A DNA stretch of 64,000 nt from Orientallactaga sibirica (Eukaryota; Chordata; Mammalia; Rodentia; Dipodidae). This document shows positions 9,976-20,255 of this stretch, piece after piece (position 1 is the stretch's first letter; each line of letters opens with the position of its first letter). The stretch is taken from NCBI GenBank assembly GCA_036365145.1, contig JAEOAD010000001.1, positions 102,210,001-102,274,000 on the forward strand, given 5' to 3'. The translations under genes and the position numbers were made by a program. The notes below the pieces were generated by a model. It ran no database searches. It was not told the origin of the DNA and worked only from the letters and a program-made list of their open reading frames with translations.

Positions 9976-10389
9976 CTAAAGTCTACTTTTGAAGAGCCAT
10001 TAGTAACCTCCAAGATTCATCCTTGATTAAATTTTGGCTATCTGCTTGGTCTTAAACACTCAGAGAGAAATGTATATCGAAAGATAAAAGAGATACCTCA
10101 AATATATGAATGGCCTATTAAGTAATACAATGAGAGCTTTCCAAGAGGGGAAACAAGCAAGGCCTTAAGACATGTTGTCCTGAGCTCTGATAGTTCTAAT
10201 TCTGTAATAAGGAAAAACATAGATGTCAAAAGGGTTGTTTTCAAATTTGGAATATATGTATATATATGACTCTGACCAAAAGTCGTTTAATTAAAAAATA
10301 AAAAAAGATTTCCTTACACTGGGAGCAATGGTGAATCTCTTCTAACTTGTGTCAGGACATCCTTAAACAAGTCCTGAGACCCCCCCAAA
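9976..10389. other. Anonymous AT-rich sequence
   Basis: Contains a short (TA)n run near 10253-10268. No other recognisable structure. Confidence 0.3.
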
Positions 10390-10730
10390 AAATATTTTTA
10401 TAGCCTTTAATGGCACCCAATGGCTCTATGGTACCAACCTTTGGCCCTGGCTGCCCCCAGGACAAATTTTAAAAGGTACATTCTGGAAGGCTGTTATACG
10501 AAATATGGTATCAAAGTTAAATGTTGTGTATATGTTTCTGATAACTCTGCTAATATCTCGACTGTGTTACAAGCCATATGGAAACAGATTCAGACTATGT
10601 CAGACACTACTGTGCCATTTGATGAACAGTTCTGGATGAAAATCTCAGCCAGCTCCTGCTCAGATGGTCCTGAGACAATCCAACTCCGACTATCTGGGCT
10701 CCCTCAAATGCGCTCCAAGACCTAGAAGTC
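10390..10730 (+). pseudogene. Degraded retroviral env-like fragment
   Basis: One forward frame at about 10395-10450 gives a tryptophan- and proline-rich stretch. It resembles the segment just before the surface/transmembrane cleavage region of gammaretrovirus-type envelope proteins. The frame is then interrupted by stops and shifts, and no fusion peptide, heptad repeat or membrane anchor can be followed. It is a dead remnant; family and orientation remain tentative. Confidence 0.35.
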
Positions 10731-10771
10731 CACAAGAAGGACAACCCTGAAGGCAACCAGATTGCTGTGTG

Positions 10772-11075
10772 TGTAAGGGTCCGAGAATCGCTGAAGAAAG
10801 ACCCCAGACTCAAATAATATGTAAAAAGCACAGGGCGTTTATTCTGCAAAATCATCCAGCATGCAGGGGTCAACCATTCATACAAAATGGTGACCTTGAG
10901 AGAAGCACACAGACCCCTTTTAAGCACAGCTAGAATTTTAGGTGGGTTAGGCCATCCCTTTAGGTGATTGGCTAAGCAAGCAACAGTTACATTTGTACTT
11001 CTTTGATTGGCAGTGGCCTTAATTTTACCATCTTGGGACATGTTCAGACATGTCCTCAGAACCTTGCAGGAACTG
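10772..11075 (-). mobile_element. ERV-type LTR (minus strand)
   Basis: On the minus strand the order is that of an LTR. CCAAT-type boxes come first ('gccaatcaaag', 'agccaatcac'), then a TATA-like 'cttaaaagggg'. About 80 bp later comes 'gcagaataaacgccctgtg' with the AATAAA polyadenylation signal. It ends with a U5-like 'ctcggacccttaca' whose terminal CA lies at 10772. The 5' limit is uncertain (a TG at about 11058). A 144-codon minus-strand ORF (10607-11041) crosses it and is not a gene. The nearby env-like fragment points the other way, so the two need not belong together. Confidence 0.6.
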
Positions 11076-11116
11076 ACTCAGTCCCTGGGCCCGCAATCCT
11101 GGGCATGTCTTTTTTT

Positions 11117-11252
11117 TGGTGGCACCTGCCTTTAATCCCAGCACTCCAGAGGCAGAGGTAGGAGGATTGCCATGAGTTCAAGGCCACTCTGAGACTACAT
11201 AGTGAATTCCAGGTCAGCCTGGGCTAGAGTGAGACCATACTTTGAAAAAAAA
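11117..11252 (+). mobile_element. B1-like SINE, 5' shortened
   Basis: Begins 'ggtggcacctgcctttaatcccagcactcc' and ends in poly-A after 'gagaccatactttg'. Confidence 0.92.
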
Positions 11253-11275
11253 ATGGTATGATCAAGATATTATGT

Positions 11276-11402
11276 AGCCCAGAACAGTGGTGAATTCCCC
11301 TAATCCCAGCACTTGGGAGGCAGAGACAATAGGACCAGAAGGTCAAGGGTATCAGCTACATAAGACCATGTCTCAAAAAAAAAAAAAAAAAAAAAAAAAA
11401 CG
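11276..11402 (+). mobile_element. Old B1-like SINE
   Basis: Diverged: 'ccagaacagtggtgaattcccctaatcccagcacttgggaggcagag', 'agaccatgtctc', then about 26 A. Confidence 0.7.
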
Positions 11403-11448
11403 AAATTAAAAAACCCAAAAAGTATGTAAAAAATGTACACAGGTCAGC

Positions 11449-11598
11449 ACAGTATGGTGGTATATACCTTTAACCCCAGCACTCAGGAGTCAGGCAAAGG
11501 TAGTAGGAGTGCTGTGAGTTCAAGGCCAGCCTGAGTCCACACAGTGAGTGCCAGGTCAGCCTGGGATAGAGAGAGACCCTATCTCAGAAAACCAAAAA
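11449..11598 (+). mobile_element. B1-like SINE
   Basis: 'cacagtatggtggtatatacctttaaccccagcactcagg' to 'gagagaccctatctcag', then a short A tail merging into (TA)n. Confidence 0.88.
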
Positions 11599-11767
11599 TA
11601 TATATATATATTTCATGGTTCATGTATATACATATGAATGTATGTGTGAATATGCACATACATAGAATAAAAAATGGAATGATGGAAAGACTTAAAGATG
11701 AATTTAAGAAAAATTGAAAGAAATTAGACTATCAGGTTCTATTAAATTGTTACATATGTATTAATTT

Positions 11768-11929
11768 TTATTTTATTTTTTGGGGTTTTTTGAGGTAAGG
11801 TTTCACTCTAGTCCAGGTTGACCTGGAATTCACTGTGTAGTCTCAGAGTGGCCTTGAACTCACAGTGATCCTCCTATCTCTGCCTCCCAAGTGCTGGGAT
11901 TAAAGGTGAGTGCCATCATGTCCCACTTG
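11768..11929 (-). mobile_element. B1-like SINE
   Basis: 'tttttggggttttttgaggtaaggtttcactctag' to 'gtgccatcatgtcccac'. The T-rich tail continues into an ATTTT run. Confidence 0.92.
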
Positions 11930-12402
11930 TTTATTAATTTATATCCACCCAATTACATAAAGAAAATCTGGAGGAAAGAGCTGAAGTTGTGCAATACCTT
12001 CAGTGGTAATTCTCTTTTTATCCTTGTGTTTTCTACTTAGATATGATGTCTGCATCATCAGATATTATTATAGAGACTTCCTTTTCTCCCCTAGACTTTC
12101 AAAATTGGCAAAAGAACTTTTCCTGTCATTTTCCATGTTGCAGTTAGCATTTATTACAATGCTTCTCTCACAGGAGCTTGTGGTGATGCTGAAGGAACCA
12201 GTACTGAACTGAGTGCTTGTGGGGTGCTTTGTATTCTTAACTTTGTTCTGCACACACCATGTTCTAAGTTGTTAAATAAAGTTAAAATCCAGCAGGAAAA
12301 AAAGGAAAAATGTTAACAGTTACTGAATGAGGCGAATAGGTATAGGTTTATTACACTAGACTTTCAACTTTTCTGTGTTTGACAATTTTCAAAATAAAAG
12401 AT
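11930..12402. other. Anonymous sequence with a poly(A) signal
   Basis: Contains AATAAA at 12275-12280 followed 20 bp later by an A-rich stretch. This could be the 3' end of an unrecognised processed pseudogene lying at about 12030-12300 on the plus strand. The frames there contain stops and match nothing I know. Confidence 0.3.
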
Positions 12403-12558
12403 GGTGCCGGGTGTGGCTGAGCTCCTTTCTTGGCACTCTGGAGGCCAAAGTAGGAGGATTGCTGTGAGTTTGAGGCCAGCCTGAGACTACATGGTGAATT
12501 TCAGGTCAGCCTGGTCTAGAGCGAGGCCCTACCTTGAAAATAAAAATAAATAGATAAA
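12403..12558 (+). mobile_element. B1-like SINE
   Basis: 'gtgccgggtgtggctgagctcctttcttggcactctggaggcc' to 'gaggccctaccttg'. 'aaaagatggt' before (12398) and after (12556) suggests a target-site duplication. Confidence 0.88.
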
Positions 12559-12837
12559 AGATGGTAATGGTAATCATAAAGTGGCTAGAATACCTTTTTG
12601 GATGGTTTGATGGGGCACGTGTGTGTTGATAATGGTGGCAAGAGAATGGACGAGAAGTCTAGGACCTGCTGCTTGGCCAGCTTAGAAGGAACATGAGTGA
12701 TTACAAATGCATATGTGGTCATCAGGAACAAAAGGTAGGGTCGAGGCTTAGCAAGAAAACCGTAGTCAGTGGAGGCTGAGGCTGCAGCCACTTTGAGCTC
12801 TTTGAAGACCACTGTGCCAGCTACTGTCTCATCGCTG

Positions 12838-12990
12838 ACACAAAAACCTGACCAGAAACAGCTTAGGGAGGGAGTTTCTTTTGACTTACAGTTCCAGAGG
12901 GTGGAGTCCACAGCGGGCAAAGCACAGCAAGAGCAGGAAGCTGGTGTCACTTCACCAGGGAGGAAGTCAAGGGAGTGATGACTATTCAGC
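12838..12990 (-). mobile_element. MaLR-type LTR, 3' half, interrupted
   Basis: Reads 'aaaaacctgaccagaaacagcttagggagggagtttcttttgacttacagttccagaggg'. This is the minus-strand form of the 3' part of rodent MaLR-type LTRs and resembles the two better-preserved copies at 30664 and 50062. The 5' half continues at 13452 after the start of the tandem duplication. Confidence 0.5.
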
Positions 12991-13324
12991 CACCTTTGAG
13001 AGAGAAACTGATGTTCAGCTGGGTAAGAGGCTGAGGTAAGAGGATCACCATGAGTTCAAGGCCACCCTGAGACTACATAGTGAATTCCAAGTCTGCCTGG
13101 GCTAAAGAGTGAGACTGCCTCAAAAAAACAGCAACAATAAAGTCAACCATGGGGGAGGGGGTGCAGGAAGAATTAATGGAGGTCTTAATACTCCAAAATG
13201 CCACTAGGTGGAAGTCAAGATCCAGGTATCTTTTTGATACTTGCTTTCCCGGCACACATGACCAAGCGCCTTGGTACTTTTGGGAGCTGGAATCAAGGGA
13301 GGCAGATCTTGGAGGGAAAAGGGG

Positions 13325-13450
13325 CTAGGAAACAAATTCCAGACGTATATGCCACGTTGTGCATCTGGCTTACATAGGTACTGGGGAATCGAGCCTGGGT
13401 CTTTAGGCTTTGCAGGCAAGCACCTTAACGTCTAAGCCATCTCTCCAGCC
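13325..13450 (-). mobile_element. B2-superfamily SINE fragment (copy A)
   Basis: 'gcatctggcttacataggtactggggaatcgagcctgggtctttaggctttgcaggcaagcacc' to 'ctaagccatctctccagcc'. The tail side is degraded. The same fragment sits in copy B at about 14706-14831. Confidence 0.88.
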
Positions 13451-13451
13451 T

Positions 13452-13647
13452 TCTCTCCTTTTTATACAGTCTAGGAGGCTTGTCCATGGAATGGTGCTGC
13501 CCACAGTTAAGGTGGGTCTTCCCACTTTAACTAACCTAATCAAGATGCTCCCTCAGAGACATGCATGGAGGGCAGCCTAATGTCCATAATCCTTCCCAGA
13601 TGATTCTAGGTCCTGCCAAACTGTCAGAATAAACCATCACAGGCAGG
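13452..13647 (-). mobile_element. MaLR-type LTR, 5' half (copy A)
   Basis: 'tctcctttttatacagtctagg...aatggtgctgcccacagttaaggtgggtcttcccactttaactaacctaat' to 'gattctaggtcctgcc...aaaccatcac'. This phrase is typical of rodent MT/ORR-type MaLR LTRs read backwards. The copy B equivalent is about 14833-15028. Confidence 0.55.
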
Positions 13648-13961
13648 AGGAAAACCTGATTAACATGTGAAAAAATTGCCTTGACTTCCCTGCAGAAATC
13701 TCGACCACTGATAGAGTGGATCTTCTTTCAAGTGTGAGGCGCTCTGGCTTTCTCCTCAAACAGTTCCAGCCCTTGGTACTAAGATGGTGTTGAAACCCAC
13801 AGCTAACTGCATTCCTCTGCATCACAGCCCCTGAAAGTCAACTCTTTTCCCTCCCTCCCCCATATTCATGAAGTTTAATCTCCCTTAGAAAAAGGAGGAA
13901 AGGGTGAAATGCTTCATAACACTTTTATTGCACAGCAGATAGCCATCTTTATATGGGGTGG

Positions 13962-14034
13962 CCATCAGACCAGTGCTTTGTACATGCTAGGCAAGTGTCT
14001 ATCACTGAACTACATCCTCAGCCGGAAACAATGT
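13962..14034 (-). mobile_element. ID-like (tRNA-Ala-type) SINE fragment (copy A)
   Basis: 'gtacatgctaggcaagtgtctatcactgaactacatcctcagcc' is the reverse complement of the ID/BC1 head 'ggctgaggatgtagttcagtg...tagagcatgtac'. Copy B has it at about 15343-15415. Confidence 0.7.
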
Positions 14035-14212
14035 TTTTCTTTGAAGGCTACTGGAACCAAACAAGTATGGATGGCAGTGGGTATGCGCTCCCATATACAG
14101 AAAGAAGCTACTTTAAGTTTTCACAGAAACAAGTGCGCCTCAGAGTTTTGCCCTCTCAAGCTGAGTAGTTTGATGTGGCCACATTTAGCCATTTATTGAT
14201 ATAAAGTCACTC

Positions 14213-14284
14213 CCAGGCTGGGATGTAGGTTAGTGGTAGAGCTCTTGTCCAGCATGTGAGAGGCCCTGGGTTCAATTCCTGGTT
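14213..14284 (+). mobile_element. ID-like (tRNA-Ala-type) SINE (copy A)
   Basis: 'aggctgggatgtaggttagtggtagagctcttgtccagcatgtgagaggccctgggttcaattcctgg' retains tRNA A-box-like (ggttagtggtaga) and B-box-like (gggttcaattcct) motifs. Copy B has it at about 15594-15665. Confidence 0.85.
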
Positions 14285-14385
14285 TTTTAAAAAAATAGAC
14301 ACCCTGAGATTACAAAGTAAATTCCAGGTCAGCCTGGGCTACAGTGAGACCCTACCTCTAAACCACCTCCCTCCCAAAAAAAGAT

Positions 14386-15767
14386 ACTGATGTTCAGCTG
14401 GGTAAGAGGCTGAGGTAAGGAGGATCACCATGAGTTCAAGGCCACCCTGAGACTATAGTGAATTCCAAGTCTGCCTGGGCTAAAGAGTGAGACTGCCTCA
14501 AAAGCAGCAACAACAACAATCAACCAACCACGGGGGGGGGGGGGGTGCAGGAGGAATTAATGGAGGAGTTAATACTCCAAAATGCCACTAGGTGGAAGTC
14601 AAGATCCAGGTATCTTTTGATACTTGCTTTCCGGGCACACATGACCAAGCGCCTTGGTACTTTTGGGAGCTGGAATCAAGGGAGGCAGATCTTGGAGGAA
14701 AAGGGGCTAGGAAACAAATTCCAGACGTATATGCCACGTTGTGCATCTGGCTTACATAGGTACTGGGGAATCGAGCTGGGTCTTTAGGCTTTGCAGGCAA
14801 GCACCTTAACGTCTAAGCCATCTCTCCAGCCTTGTCTCCTTTTTATACAGTCTAGGAGGCTTGTCCATGGAATGGTGCTGCCCACAGTTAAGGTGGGTCT
14901 TCCCACTTTAACTAACCTAATCAAGATGCTCCCTCAGAGACATGCATGGAGGGCAGCCTAATGTCCATAATCCTTCCCAGATGATTCTAGGTCCTGCCAA
15001 ACTGTCAGAATAAACCATCACAGGCAGGAGGAAAACCTGATTAACATGTGAAAAAATTGCCTTGACTTCCCTGCAGAAATCTCGACCACTGATAGAGTGG
15101 ATCTTCTTTCAAGTGTGAGGCGCTCTGGCTTTCTCCTCAAACAGTTCCAGCCCTTGGTCCTAAGATGGTGTTGAAACCCACAGCTAACTGCATTCCTCTG
15201 CATCACAGCCCCTGAAAGTCAACTCTTTTCCCTCCCTCCCCCATATTCATGAAGTTTAATCTCCCTTAGAAAAAGGAGGAAAGGGTGAAATGCTTCATAA
15301 CACTTTTATTGCACAGCAGATAGCCATCTTTATGTGGGGTGGCCATCAGACCAGTGCTTTGTACATGCTAGGCAAGTGTCTATCACTGAACTACATCCTC
15401 AGCCGGAAACAATGTTTTTCTTTGAAGGCTACTGGAACCAAACAAGTATGGATGGCAGTGGGTATGCGCTCCCATATACAGAAAGAAGCTACTTTAAGTT
15501 TTCACAGAAACAAGTGCACCTCAGAGTTTTGCCCTCTCAAGCTGAGTAGTTTGATGTGGCCACATTTAGCCATTTATTGATATAAAGTCACTCCCAGGCT
15601 GGGATGTAGGTTAGTGGTAGAGCTCTTGTCCAGCATGTGAGAGGCCCTGGGTTCAATTCCTGGTTTTTAAAAAAATAGACACCCTGAGATTACAAAGTAA
15701 ATTCCAGGTCAGCCTGGGCTACAGTGAGACCCTACCTCTAAACCACCTCCCCTCCCAAAAAAAAGAT
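14386..15767. repeat. 1.38-kb tandem duplication, copy B
   Basis: Offset 1381 bp from copy A through most of its length; equivalent small ORFs recur at exactly that offset. It has a longer G run (14533-14546) and lost single bases relative to A. Content is identical: B1 fragment, B2 fragment, half LTR, ID-like pieces. Confidence 0.97.
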
Positions 15768-16030
15768 ACTGATGTTCAGCTGGGTAAGAGGCTAAGGTAG
15801 GAGGATCACCATGAGTTCAAGGCCACCCTGAGACTATAGTGAATTCCAAGTCAGCCTGGGCTAGAGAGTGAGACTGCCTCAAAAGCAGCAACAATAAAGT
15901 CAACCACAGGGGCGGGGGGGGGGGGGGGTGCAGGAGGAATTAATGGAGGAGTTAATACTCCAAAATGCCACTAGGTGGGAGTCAAGATCCAGGTATCTTT
16001 TTGATACTTGCTTTCCAGGCACACCTGACC
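15768..16030. repeat. 1.38-kb tandem duplication, partial copy C
   Basis: Repeats the first about 260 bp of the unit: 5'-truncated B1, a G-rich run at about 15913-15928, 'gaggaattaatggaggagttaatactccaaaatgccactaggtgg'. It diverges at 16030 after 'gctttccaggcacacctgacc', which marks the distal breakpoint. Confidence 0.95.
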
Positions 16031-16059
16031 CCAGTGTTGTTGTCATTATCATTGTAATT

Positions 16060-16170
16060 GTTAATATTGTAAGACCTCACTAGGTAGCCCAGGCTGACCT
16101 TGACCTTGCACCTTCCTGCCTCAGTCTCCCAAATACTAGAATTACAGACATACACCACCATGTCTGGTCA
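16060..16170 (-). mobile_element. Old B1-like SINE
   Basis: 'taagacctcactaggtagcccaggctgaccttgaccttgc...cagtctcccaaatactagaattacagacatacaccaccatgtctgg'. Closer to the older B1/proto-B1 pattern than to the young local type. Confidence 0.75.
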
Positions 16171-16212
16171 CTCAGATCTCTATCTTATGAGTACAAGAAA
16201 ACATGTTAATAT

Positions 16213-16374
16213 TAAAAAAATTTTTTTTTGGTTTTTTGCAAGGTAGGGTCTCACTCTGGTCCAGGCTGACCTGGAATTAACTATGTAGTCTCAGGGTGGC
16301 CTCGAACTCTCGGCAATCCTCCTACCTCTGCCTCCCGAGTGCTGGGATTAAAGGCGTGCGCCACCACGCCCGGC
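16213..16374 (-). mobile_element. B1-like SINE
   Basis: Near-consensus, ends 'gtgcgccaccacgcccggc', with retained CpGs suggesting a young insertion. Confidence 0.95.
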
Positions 16375-16384
16375 ACACATTTTA

Positions 16385-16580
16385 AAAATATTTTATTCAT
16401 TTATTTATTTGAGAGAGAGAGAGAGAGAATGGGCATGCCAGGGCCTTTAGCCACTGCAAATGAACTCCAGATGCATGTGCCAGCTCTTGTGCATCAGTTT
16501 ATGTGGGTGCTGGGGAAATGAACCTGGGTTCTTAGGCTTCACAGGCAAGTGACTTAACTGCTAAACCATCTCTCCAGCCT
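16385..16580 (-). mobile_element. B2-superfamily SINE
   Basis: (TTTA)n and GA-rich tail, 'gggcatgccagggcctttagccactgcaaatgaactccag' to 'ctctccagcc'. Directly follows the preceding B1. Confidence 0.95.
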
Positions 16581-16603
16581 AGTTTTGATTTTTTTTTTCC
16601 AGT

Positions 16604-16800
16604 CCATGTTAACATTCTTCTTTTGTTTTGTTTTGTTTTGTTTTTTTCCAAGGTAGGGTTTCACTCTAGTCCAGGCTGACCTGGAATTCACTATGTAGTC
16701 TCAGAGTGGCCTTGAACTCATGGTGATCCTCCTCCCTCTGCCTCCCGAGTGCTGGGATTAAAGGTGTGAGCCACCATGCCCAACCCATGTTAACATTCTT
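16604..16800 (-). mobile_element. B1-like SINE with 16-bp target-site duplication
   Basis: The SINE body (about 16620-16784) is bounded by perfect 'ccatgttaacattctt' copies at 16604-16619 and 16785-16800. A textbook LINE1-mediated insertion. Confidence 0.97.
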
Positions 16801-17279
16801 GACTAACATAACACAGCATATTGAAAGGGGGTCTGAGTTCTAGAACAGATTCTGCCTTTCACTAACTTCAACAGAGAGATCCTTATTTATATGTCCTTGA
16901 AACCAACCCAGACTGATTCTTAAGTTTATAAGGAAGTCTTTTTATTTTTTTTCCCCCTGATAGATCCAGTGCACAAACAATTACTCAGCTCTATTCCATC
17001 TCCTTTGCAACTGAGTTTCTAGGGGAGTGCAACAGAGCTGGTCCTTCCTTGTCTTCTGCTGGTAAGTTCTAAATGGCAAAATTTCATGCACAACAATCTA
17101 TCTGATTCCTCTCTTCCACCTTCCCCTGCAGCTCCTGGGACTTTGTTAGGGCAAATGAAGGAAGCAGCTCAGAAACTCTCCAAGTTGTCTTCCACTGGAC
17201 AAGAATTTCCTTAGATGCCCCTTCCCCTCCAGCACTCACCTAACATCACCCACTGTGACTGAGGCTTGAGAAAGAGCAG
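16801..17279. other. Anonymous sequence
   Basis: Moderately pyrimidine-rich, no repeat or exon recognised. Confidence 0.4.
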
Positions 17280-17429
17280 CATGTGTATACTGCCCATGCC
17301 TTTAATCCCAGCACCCAGGAGCCTGAAGTAGGAGGGTTGCCATGAGTTCAAGGCCAGCTTGGGTTATAGAGTGAGTTCCAGGTAAGCCAAGGACACTGCC
17401 TCAAAACAACAACAAAAAAAAAAAAAAAG
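17280..17429 (+). mobile_element. B1-like SINE, diverged
   Basis: 'gtatactgcccatgcctttaatcccagcacccaggagcctgaagtaggagggttgcc' and a (CAA)n/poly-A tail. Confidence 0.85.
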
Positions 17430-17499
17430 GTTGAAAAATATGATTACTGTGGTTTGACTGTCCTCACAAAAACTCAGGTTTATTTGATTGTTTTTGCTT

Positions 17500-17652
17500 G
17501 TTTGTTTTGGTTTTTTGAGGTAGGCTCTCACTCTAGCTCAGGCTGACCTGGAACCCACTATATAGTCTCAGGGTGGCCATGAACTCACAACGATCTTCCT
17601 ACCTCTGCCTCCCGAGTGCTGGGATTAAAGGCATGAGCCACCACGCCCGGCT
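17500..17652 (-). mobile_element. B1-like SINE
   Basis: 'ggttttttgaggtaggctctcactctagctcagg' to 'gagccaccacgcccggctg'. Confidence 0.95.
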
Positions 17653-17943
17653 GATTTTGGTTTTTGTTTGTTTGTTTGTACATATCTATAAACATATGAA
17701 TCATACTCACACACACAGATGTGTACAGAGTCAGAGACATACTACCAAAATTATCCCATTTCAGATGGGAGAAAATGCAAAACCTCAAAAAAAAAATAGT
17801 AACATGCATGATTAGTGAGACTAGAAACTCATTTTGGTGTTAGCCGGTAAAGTTGAAGGTGTACCCAAAGCTAGTAATTTTATTCTGAGATGCTCTTGTC
17901 TTTCTGACAAGGAGGCAGAGAAAACTTATTATAGTTTTGATTT

Positions 17944-18158
17944 TTAAAAAGATTTTATTTTTATGAATTTATTTATTAGTGACAAAGAAAGGGAGAGAGT
18001 GTGTGAATGTGTGTGCCAGGGCCTCTAACCAGTGCAAACGAACTCCAGACGCATGTGCCACCATGTGCATCTGGCTTACATGGGACCTGGAGAATGAAAC
18101 CCGGGTCCTTAGGCTTCTCAGGCATGCACCTTAACCGCTAAGCCATCTCTCCAGCCTG
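17944..18158 (-). mobile_element. B2-superfamily SINE
   Basis: 'ttttatgaatttatttattagtgacaaagaaagggagagag' tail and 'ctccagacgcatgtgccaccatgtgcatctggcttac' to 'ctctccagcc'. The word 'agttttgattttt' before (17934) and 'ggttttgattttt' after (18159) is a target-site duplication. Confidence 0.95.
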
Positions 18159-18214
18159 GTTTTGATTTTTGTAAACAAAAACTTTAAAACAACAACCTGA
18201 ATGACTGACTGTCC

Positions 18215-18295
18215 ACTGGCCTCAGACTCACAGTGCTCCTCTTATCTCAGCTTCCCCAGTACTGAGATTAAAGGCATGTTCCATCACAGCCAGCC
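18215..18295 (-). mobile_element. B1-like SINE, promoter-half only
   Basis: 'ggcctcagactcacagtgctcctcttatctcagcttccccagtactgagattaaaggcatgttccatcacagcc'; the tail half is missing. Confidence 0.75.
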
Positions 18296-18904
18296 TCAGT
18301 GTGGATAAATCTTAGAAACAATGTTTTTCCTCCAAAAAAGTCAATTAGAAAATAATACAGGAGACCATTTATACAAAGTTGAAAATCACATAAAAATACT
18401 TTATATTGATTATGGGACCACATGTGTGAGTCAAGTAGAAGACCTTGCATGATAATGAAAAATACCAAATTCAGGATAGCAGTGTCTGGGGATGATGTGG
18501 AGGGCACTGGGATGGGGAAGTGGTTCTGTAAGAGGCCCTATCTGTGCAAATCATATTTTATTTGTTTAACATATACATATGCTTAATATGTTTAAAAGGA
18601 AAAAATACCTCTTGAGAATCCTTATTGATTATATGTTTACCTAAAATATGTAAGTTCTAAATAAGATCACTTCTGTAGATTTCAGAAAAAGATACTTCCA
18701 ACAGATACAGCCTCAGAAAGACATGCCCCAGACACTACATTGGTAAAGATGCCTCTTCCTCCAGGGCTCATAGAGAGCGGAAGACCCCTCTTGGTAAGGA
18801 GTTTGCATATAGAATATAATTAATACTGACTGTTCAGCACACATGTAGATTGTATGTAGAATGACTTCGTCCTCCTAATTGCTGTATCAGTTACTTTATT
18901 TATT
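18296..18904. other. Anonymous AT-rich sequence
   Basis: No repeat or exon recognised. Confidence 0.4.
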
Positions 18905-19054
18905 TATTATTTATTTTTTGGTTTTTTAAGATAGGGTCTTGCTCTAGCCCAGCCTGACCTGGAATTCACTATGTAGTCTCAGGGTGGTCTCATGGCCATC
19001 TTCCTAACTCTGCTCCCAAGTGCCAGGATTAAAGGTGTGCACCACCACTCCTGT
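18905..19054 (-). mobile_element. B1-like SINE
   Basis: (TTTA)n tail, 'ggttttttaagatagggtcttgctctagcccagc' to 'gcaccaccactcctgtc'. Confidence 0.9.
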
Positions 19055-19059
19055 CTTTT

Positions 19060-19212
19060 TTTAACGATTTATTTAATATTTGTATTTATTTGCCAGCAGA
19101 GAGAGAACAGGAGTACCAGAGCCTCCAGCCACTGCAAATGGGCTCCACATGCATGGGCCATTTTGTGCATCTGGCTTTACGTGGGTACTGAGGACCTGAA
19201 CTTGGTAGCCCA
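19060..19212 (-). mobile_element. B2-superfamily SINE, truncated
   Basis: 'gagagagaacaggagtaccagagcctccagccactgcaaatgggctccacatgcatgggcc' to 'gaacttggta'; the RNA-promoter end is absent. Confidence 0.8.
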
Positions 19213-19470
19213 TGTATCAGTGACTTTCTCCAGTCTGGGGATGGTATGGTGGCAGGAGCAGAGCTATTCACATCTCACCAGAGTCTGGATGCTGAGAACA
19301 AACAAGACATGGGGCCAGGTCATAACACCTCAAGGTCCACCTCCTGAAGGTTCCACGTGCATGCCAAACAGCGCCACCATCTGGGGGCTTAGTGTTCAAA
19401 CACATGGGCCTATGGGAACATTGTTACAGAAATTGGAATTAGGATGTAATTATTTTTAAAATAACTGCTG

Positions 19471-19624
19471 TAGGGCTGGAGAGACGGCTTAGTGGTTAAG
19501 GTGTTTTCCTGCAAAGTCAAAGGACCTCGGTTCCATTCCCCAGGACCCACATAAGCCAGATGCACAAGGGGTGCATGCATCTGGAGTTTGTTTGCAGTGG
19601 CTGGAGGCCATAGTATGCCCATTT

Positions 19625-19655
<31 letters not shown>

Positions 19656-19696
19656 CTTTCTCTCTCTCAAATAAATAAATAAAATATATTTAAAAA
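19471..19696 (+). mobile_element. B2-superfamily SINE
   Basis: 'agggctggagagacggcttagtggttaaggtgttttcctgcaaagtc', long TC run, then 'caaataaataaataaaat'. The flanking 'aaaataactgctgta' / 'aaaataactactgta' is a target-site duplication. Confidence 0.96.
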
Positions 19697-19805
19697 ATAA
19701 CTACTGTAAATTTGTTTAAGCACATAAATTTACATTTATAATGAACAAATCCCAAATGAGGGACAGAAACTTCAAAAAAGAACAAGAACAAAGTTCTAGA
19801 AACAA

Positions 19806-19806
19806 A

Positions 19807-19845
<39 letters not shown>
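19806..19845. repeat. (CA)n microsatellite
   Basis: About 20 CA dinucleotides with one interruption near the start. Confidence 0.95.
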
Positions 19846-19848
<3 letters not shown>

Positions 19849-19904
19849 CAGTAAAAATGATTTTTCACTTTCCTCAACCATAGGTGTTCCTCTTGGCATC
19901 CTAT

Positions 19905-20155
19905 AACACTTTTCTTTTCTTTTCTTTTTTCTTTTTGAGAGAATCAGAGAGAGAGAGAGGGAGAGAGAATGGGCATGCCAGCAGCCTTTTAGCCACTTTG
20001 AACCAACTCCAGATGTGTGCACCCCCTTGTAGGCAAGTGTGGCATTGTGCCCTTGTGTCACTTAAGTCTGGCTAAATGTGGGACCTGGAGAATTGAACAG
20101 GTGTTCTTAAGCTTAGCAGGCAGGCACCTTAACGCTGAGCCATCTCTCCAGCCCC
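19905..20155 (-). mobile_element. B2-superfamily SINE, long variant
   Basis: Carries the extra internal block 'ccccttgtaggcaagtgtggcattgtgcccttgtgtcactt' that distinguishes this second B2 type from the shorter one. Ends 'gagccatctctccagcccc'. Confidence 0.93.
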
Positions 20156-20255
20156 TATGCCACTTTCTGTGGAGGGTGTTCATGCCTGTCATTTATGTCC
20201 TTAGGTCTTTGCTTCTAACTTAACACTAAGTATCTGAAATAAATAAATTCACTCA

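Larger units (their letters stand above)
13007..14385. repeat. 1.38-kb tandem duplication, copy A
   Basis: Begins at 'actgatgttcagctgggtaagagg'. 'gatgttcagct' lies at 13010 here, 14389 in copy B and 15771 in copy C, so the period is 1379-1382 bp. It contains a 5'-truncated B1 (13019-13127), a B2 fragment (13325-13450), the 5' half of a MaLR LTR (13452-13647), anonymous DNA, two ID-like SINE pieces and a B1 3' fragment. Differences from copy B are few: small indels and single bases. Confidence 0.97.

Noticed and set aside
10607..11041. 144-codon minus-strand ORF as a gene
   Set aside because: It crosses an LTR from U3 through U5 into unrelated DNA and has no domain.
12003..12300. A named processed pseudogene
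   Set aside because: AATAAA and a short A-rich tail are present, but I cannot identify a parent gene and see no target-site duplication.
14213..14284. A functional tRNA gene
   Set aside because: A- and B-box-like motifs are present but there is no cloverleaf or anticodon arm of normal form; it is an ID-like SINE, duplicated with its unit.
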